A program made the translations under genes and the position numbers. Positions 60,537 through 64,000 of a stretch of 64,000 nt of DNA are shown piece by piece. Position 1 is the stretch's first letter; every line of letters starts with the position of its first letter. The stretch is from CAZMNY01 sp964567745. Its GTDB lineage: Bacteria > Planctomycetota > Planctomycetia > Pirellulales > Pirellulaceae. Where the stretch lies: positions 62,001 through 126,000 of the forward strand of contig CAZMNY010000006.1 in assembly GCA_964567745.1 (NCBI GenBank). The letters are read 5' to 3'. Below the pieces are notes generated by a model. That model saw only the letters and a program-made list of their open reading frames with translations. It was not told the DNA's origin and searched no databases.

Positions 60537-63500
60537 ATGACGACGCGGATCATCGCCGCTTTGATTCTTGCCACGGCAAGCGTTGCTCAAGCGACAGAAC
60601 CGATTCTCGAGTGGCGATTCGATGGGCAGTCGCAGCCGGGATCATGGCAGGGGAAATTCGGCGCGCCCGCGAACGGTCCCCGCACGCCGCGATATCCAGG
60701 TTTTAGCGCGAACAACAAAAGCTCGACGTTCGTCGGGCACGAGGGCTGGATCCTTGTGAAGGACCACGAACGAGGCGGCTTCACCAACGTTCGCTTCGGC
60801 GCCGGCGACACGTTCGCATTCGAAGCCTGGCTGAAGGCCAAGTCAGTCGGCAAGGGTCAGATGATCTATCTCATGGGGAAAGGCCGCCACAGAAAACTCG
60901 GCGAAAACCTCGGCGAGAATAATCAAAACTACGCCGTTCGATTGAAGGGAACTAGCGCCGGAGCACAACTCGGCTTCCTCTTCACTAGCCTCGACCCCAA
61001 AACGAAAAAGACCGATTGGCACCGATGGTGGAGCAAGGCCGAAATGCCGCTGACGGGTTGGCATCACGTGGCGTTCGACTTCACGTTTGGGAAGGCCGAC
61101 AGCCTGCACGCATATATCGATGGCAAACCAGTCGACGGCGTTTGGGATCTGGGCGGCGCGACCGATCTCCCGCCCGTGCAAGACGCCGACGATCTTGTTA
61201 TCGGCACCGGATACAATCGCGACGCCGGTCAGTCGTTTCAGGGTTGGATGGACAATGTCGCCATCTATCGCCAAGCCCTCAAGCCGGAATCAATCGCTGG
61301 GCGTTACGCCTACGTCCCGCCGCCGCCGGCCGTGACGAGAGAGATGATTCCGGCTGGCCGCGTGCTCGTGCAGATCAGCGAAGACGGCGTTCCTGAATCG
61401 AACAGTTGGCCGGAAGAACCGCAAGTCACCGAATCGTATCAAGAGGACTGTTTCGGTCTATTCGAACTGCCGCACAAATACGTTTCGACCGGCGTGAGAG
61501 GCGACCGTGCAAACCCATCGCATCTGCGAGCGTCGGCGTTAGTGGATTTGCCGGCGGGAAAACATCGCTTGCTGTTGCGAGGTCGTGGCGTATGTCGGCT
61601 GAGCATCGACGGCAAACAGGTCATGGAAACGTCCGCCCGTCCGACAGACCCGGCAGGGCACGGCTTGCTTTCTGCGCAAGACAAATATCTCGACCTCGGC
61701 CCCGACTTCCGCTTCGCTCCGCCAGGCAACCGCGACGAGTGGTGCAACTTCGAGACGAAAGGCGGCGAGCATTTCATCATTCTCGAAACGCTTGTCGGCG
61801 GCGTCACCGGAAACAGCAAGTTTCGGCCTGAGGTGGGAGAGACGGTCATCGCCGTCTCGCTGGAAGGAAGCGAATCGTGGTCGCTGCTGTCGCCAGGCAA
61901 GCGACAGGTCTCTTATACCGACGCTGGTTGGGAGGGCTACGAATCGGAACGTCGCGAACATCTTGCTCACGTCAACGCGGCTGCACGCGCTGAGCGGCGC
62001 GCCGCCAATCATGATTATTGGAATCGCCGCAGATCCACGGCGACTGCATGGCTGGCCCAAGTCGAACCGGTCAGCGTACCGGTACTGGCGGACGAATTCC
62101 CAGCCAACAATGCGATCGATCATTTTCTCGCGGCGCGGATCGCCTCCGTCGCCGAACAATCAAAGCAAAACGCGAAAGGCGGCGTCGACTATTTCAAAGA
62201 GATTCGACCTCTTCTGGAAAGCCGCTGTTACGACTGCCACCAAGGCGGCAAGGCGCAAGGCGGTCTAAGAATAGACGATCGCCATTCGATGCTGAGCGGA
62301 GGTGAGAGTGAAGAGCCGGCCATCGTTCCGGGCAAGATCGAGGCGAGTTCGCTCATCGATCGTGTCAGCTCGATGGACGACAATGACGTCATGCCGCCGA
62401 AGGGCGATCCGTTGTCTGACGCTGAGGTATCGCTGCTCAAACGTTGGATCAAAAGCGGCGCCGCGTGGCCTCAATTCGACGTCTCCAATTTCACGCCGAC
62501 ATCGCTTGCTGACGATTTGAGCTTTCTGCGCCGAGTGACGCTCGACACCGTTGGCGTCACGCCGACTGAAGCGGAGATTGAAGCTTTCCGCAACGACAGT
62601 CCTGAAACGCGCCGAGCGAAAGTCATTGACCGACTCTTGAACGATCCGCGGTGGGCCGATCATTGGATGGGTTATTGGCTCGACGTGCTCGCCGAAAACC
62701 CTAACATGATTAATCCGACGCTGAACAACACCGGACCGTTTCGCTGGTGGCTGTACGAGTCGTTGCTGGACAACAAGCCCGCCGATTTGTTCGTGACCGA
62801 GTTGATTCGGATGGAGGGCAGCGAGCGTTTCGGCGGACCGGCCGGCTTCGGCACAGCAACTCAAAACGACCTGCCGATGGCGGCCAAGGGCATTATTGTC
62901 AGTTCCGCATTTCTCGGCGTGGAAATGAAATGCGCCCGCTGCCACGACGCGCCGTCCCACGTCTCAGTTCAACAGGACTTGCTGCAGCTCGCCGCATTGC
63001 TAAAGCAAGAACAAATCAAGCTGCCAAAATCAAGCAGTGTTCCTCCGGGCCGCCTGCACCAAACGGGCCGCAAGCCGCTGATCGAAGTCACGCTTAAGCC
63101 CGGCACCGAAGTACAACCCGCCTGGCCGTTCAGTCGGTTTTGTGATGAGTCGATTGCCGACACGCTGGCCGAACACCCCGAGAATTCTCGCGACCGATTG
63201 GCAGCGCTTATCACAGCGCCGCAAAACGAACGCTTCGCCCAAGTGATGGTGAATCGCGGCTGGCAGCGTCTGATGGGCCGAGGCCTGGTCGCCAATGTTT
63301 CCGACTGGGAGAAAGGCGGCGCGTCGCATCCTGAGTTACTCCGTTGGCTCGGCCATCGATTCGTCGAGTCTGGATACGACGTTAAGGCCGTTAGCAAGCT
63401 CATCCTGAATTCACACGCGTATCAGCGCGACACCGACACGTCGCTTGCCGAGACCAGTCCGCTCTATGTGTCGCCCGCGCCGCGCCGACTTGCGGCCGAG

Positions 63501-64000
63501 CAAATCGTGGATTCGGTGTTCCATGCCACGGGCACGCCTTTCGATCTGGAAGAAGTCAGTTTGGACATCGATAGCGTTCGCGCAATCCGAAACTCGCTCG
63601 CGCTCGGTCGAGCTCGACGCTCGTGGATGCTCGCTTCAACGTCGAACGAACGAGACCGACCAAGCCTCTCACTACCGCGAATCACCGCCGTCACGAGCGT
63701 GTTGAAAACGTTTGGCTGGCGCGGTGCCCGGCAAGATCCGCGCAGCCTGCGCGACGCCGAACCGAATATCCTTCAACCAGCCATCTACGCCAATGGAGTC
63801 ATGAGCGTCTGGCTGACGCGGCTCAGCGATCGCCACCCGCTGACTCTACTCGCACTCCAGGATCAGTCGGTCGAACAACTTGTCGATCGCCTGTTCCTTC
63901 GTCTGCTTACTCGTGAGCCATCAGAGGAAGAGCGAGAGCGATTCGTCCTTGTTCTGTCCGAGGGCTACGAAGACCGCGTCATTCCAGAATCGAAACGCGT
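60537..64000 (+). CDS. LamG-cytochrome-DUF1549/DUF1553 protein, cut by window end
   Basis: The frame opens at an ATG at 60537 and is still open at the last base, with at least 1154 residues. Signal IIAALILATASVAQA. Residues about 25-255 form a LamG domain (TFAFEAWLKAKSVGKGQMIY, WHHVAFDFTFGKADSLHAYI, GWMDNVAIYRQALKPESIAG). About 275-460 form a second beta-rich PA14-like region (LLLRGRGVCRLSIDGKQVM). Only then comes the heme domain, with CYDCHQ near residue 563 and EEPAIVPGKIEASSLID. DUF1549 (VTLDTVGVTPTEAEIEAF; second CARCHDAPSHVS) and DUF1553 follow (VNRGWQRLMGRGLVAN, SRKLILNSHAYQR-like). Family members normally start with the heme domain, so this order is unusual. It follows the 59062 DUF1501 gene by 44 bases. 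Confidence 0.9.
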   Translation, partial: MTTRIIAALILATASVAQATEPILEWRFDGQSQPGSWQGKFGAPANGPRTPRYPGFSANNKSSTFVGHEGWILVKDHERGGFTNVRFGAGDTFAFEAWLKAKSVGKGQMIYLMGKGRHRKLGENLGENNQNYAVRLKGTSAGAQLGFLFTSLDPKTKKTDWHRWWSKAEMPLTGWHHVAFDFTFGKADSLHAYIDGKPVDGVWDLGGATDLPPVQDADDLVIGTGYNRDAGQSFQGWMDNVAIYRQALKPESIAGRYAYVPPPPAVTREMIPAGRVLVQISEDGVPESNSWPEEPQVTESYQEDCFGLFELPHKYVSTGVRGDRANPSHLRASALVDLPAGKHRLLLRGRGVCRLSIDGKQVMETSARPTDPAGHGLLSAQDKYLDLGPDFRFAPPGNRDEWCNFETKGGEHFIILETLVGGVTGNSKFRPEVGETVIAVSLEGSESWSLLSPGKRQVSYTDAGWEGYESERREHLAHVNAAARAERRAANHDYWNRRRSTATAWLAQVEPVSVPVLADEFPANNAIDHFLAARIASVAEQSKQNAKGGVDYFKEIRPLLESRCYDCHQGGKAQGGLRIDDRHSMLSGGESEEPAIVPGKIEASSLIDRVSSMDDNDVMPPKGDPLSDAEVSLLKRWIKSGAAWPQFDVSNFTPTSLADDLSFLRRVTLDTVGVTPTEAEIEAFRNDSPETRRAKVIDRLLNDPRWADHWMGYWLDVLAENPNMINPTLNNTGPFRWWLYESLLDNKPADLFVTELIRMEGSERFGGPAGFGTATQNDLPMAAKGIIVSSAFLGVEMKCARCHDAPSHVSVQQDLLQLAALLKQEQIKLPKSSSVPPGRLHQTGRKPLIEVTLKPGTEVQPAWPFSRFCDESIADTLAEHPENSRDRLAALITAPQNERFAQVMVNRGWQRLMGRGLVANVSDWEKGGASHPELLRWLGHRFVESGYDVKAVSKLILNSHAYQRDTDTSLAETSPLYVSPAPRRLAAEQIVDSVFHATGTPFDLEEVSLDIDSVRAIRNSLALGRARRSWMLASTSNERDRPSLSLPRITAVTSVLKTFGWRGARQDPRSLRDAEPNILQPAIYANGVMSVWLTRLSDRHPLTLLALQDQSVEQLVDRLFLRLLTREPSEEERERFVLVLSEGYEDRVIPESKR

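Noticed and set aside
1..64000. tRNA, rRNA, prophage or transposase genes
   Set aside because: None could be recognised on either strand by eye; a tRNAscan and Rfam search would settle the RNA genes.

Overview
The window looks like a chromosomal stretch of a planctomycete, most likely Pirellulales/Pirellulaceae-like. The basis is the density of protein families largely confined to, or greatly expanded in, Planctomycetota and their PVC relatives. These are PSCyt1/DUF1549/DUF1553 exported cytochromes, DUF1501 Tat-exported proteins, a DUF1592-type cytochrome with a DUF1552 partner, PVC-type heme-binding and beta-propeller proteins, DUF1080, ThuA-like proteins, DUF4838, formylglycine-type sulfatases and LamG inserts. 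No rRNA, tRNA, CRISPR array, transposase or phage gene was seen. Assignments rest on reading the translated sequence by eye; no database search was run.

Layout. 1-2002: end of a PSD1 (DUF1553) protein and its DUF1501 partner. 2003-2451: two inverted-repeat elements. 2452-6933: ABC ATPase plus a giant ABC permease/M1 peptidase fusion. 7336-15878: a tightly packed run of cytochrome/DUF1549/DUF1553, DUF1501, a D-apionate-lactonase-like protein, a BASS-family symporter and an HpcH/HpaI aldolase, the last three joined by ATGA overlaps. 15879-16351: repeat-bearing gap. 16352-33154: a conserved hypothetical, a divergent orphan DUF1501, DUF4838, a ceramidase-fold protein, a tiny Tat protein on the other strand, DUF1080, two sulfatases flanking a hypothetical, and a split PVC heme protein/beta-propeller pair. 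33155-35185: gene fragments and two minus-strand genes. 35186-40728: PQQ-type beta-propeller, repeat region, then the DUF1592-type cytochrome/DUF1552 pair. 40758-46092 (minus): cytochrome/DUF1549/DUF1553, DUF1501 and ThuA-like, with a five-copy 14-bp tandem repeat before the ThuA gene. 46265-50583: degraded or frameshifted small frames, a DinB-like protein, a secreted alpha/beta hydrolase and a broken cysteine synthase. 50584-54933: GDPD, LamG-sialidase and an SGNH esterase with a PA14-like insert. 54934-55703: repeat-rich gap with a possible small membrane protein. 55704-64000: cytochrome/DUF1501 pair and a second, larger LamG-cytochrome-DUF1549/1553 protein cut by the window end.

How the genes may work together. 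Nearly every product carries a Sec or Tat export signal, and there is no transcription factor. The content fits periplasmic breakdown of complex, probably sulfated, polysaccharides: sulfatases, esterases, DUF1080, DUF4838, sialidase-fold, PA14 and LamG modules. The repeated two-gene cytochrome/Tat-protein units are the dominant motif, with four pairs in which both members are visible, an orphan DUF1501, an unpaired cytochrome at the edge, and one analogous DUF1592/DUF1552 pair. Their biochemical role is not established. The most specific metabolic hypothesis is handling of apiose-derived or similar sugar-acid lactones by the 11975-15878 operon.
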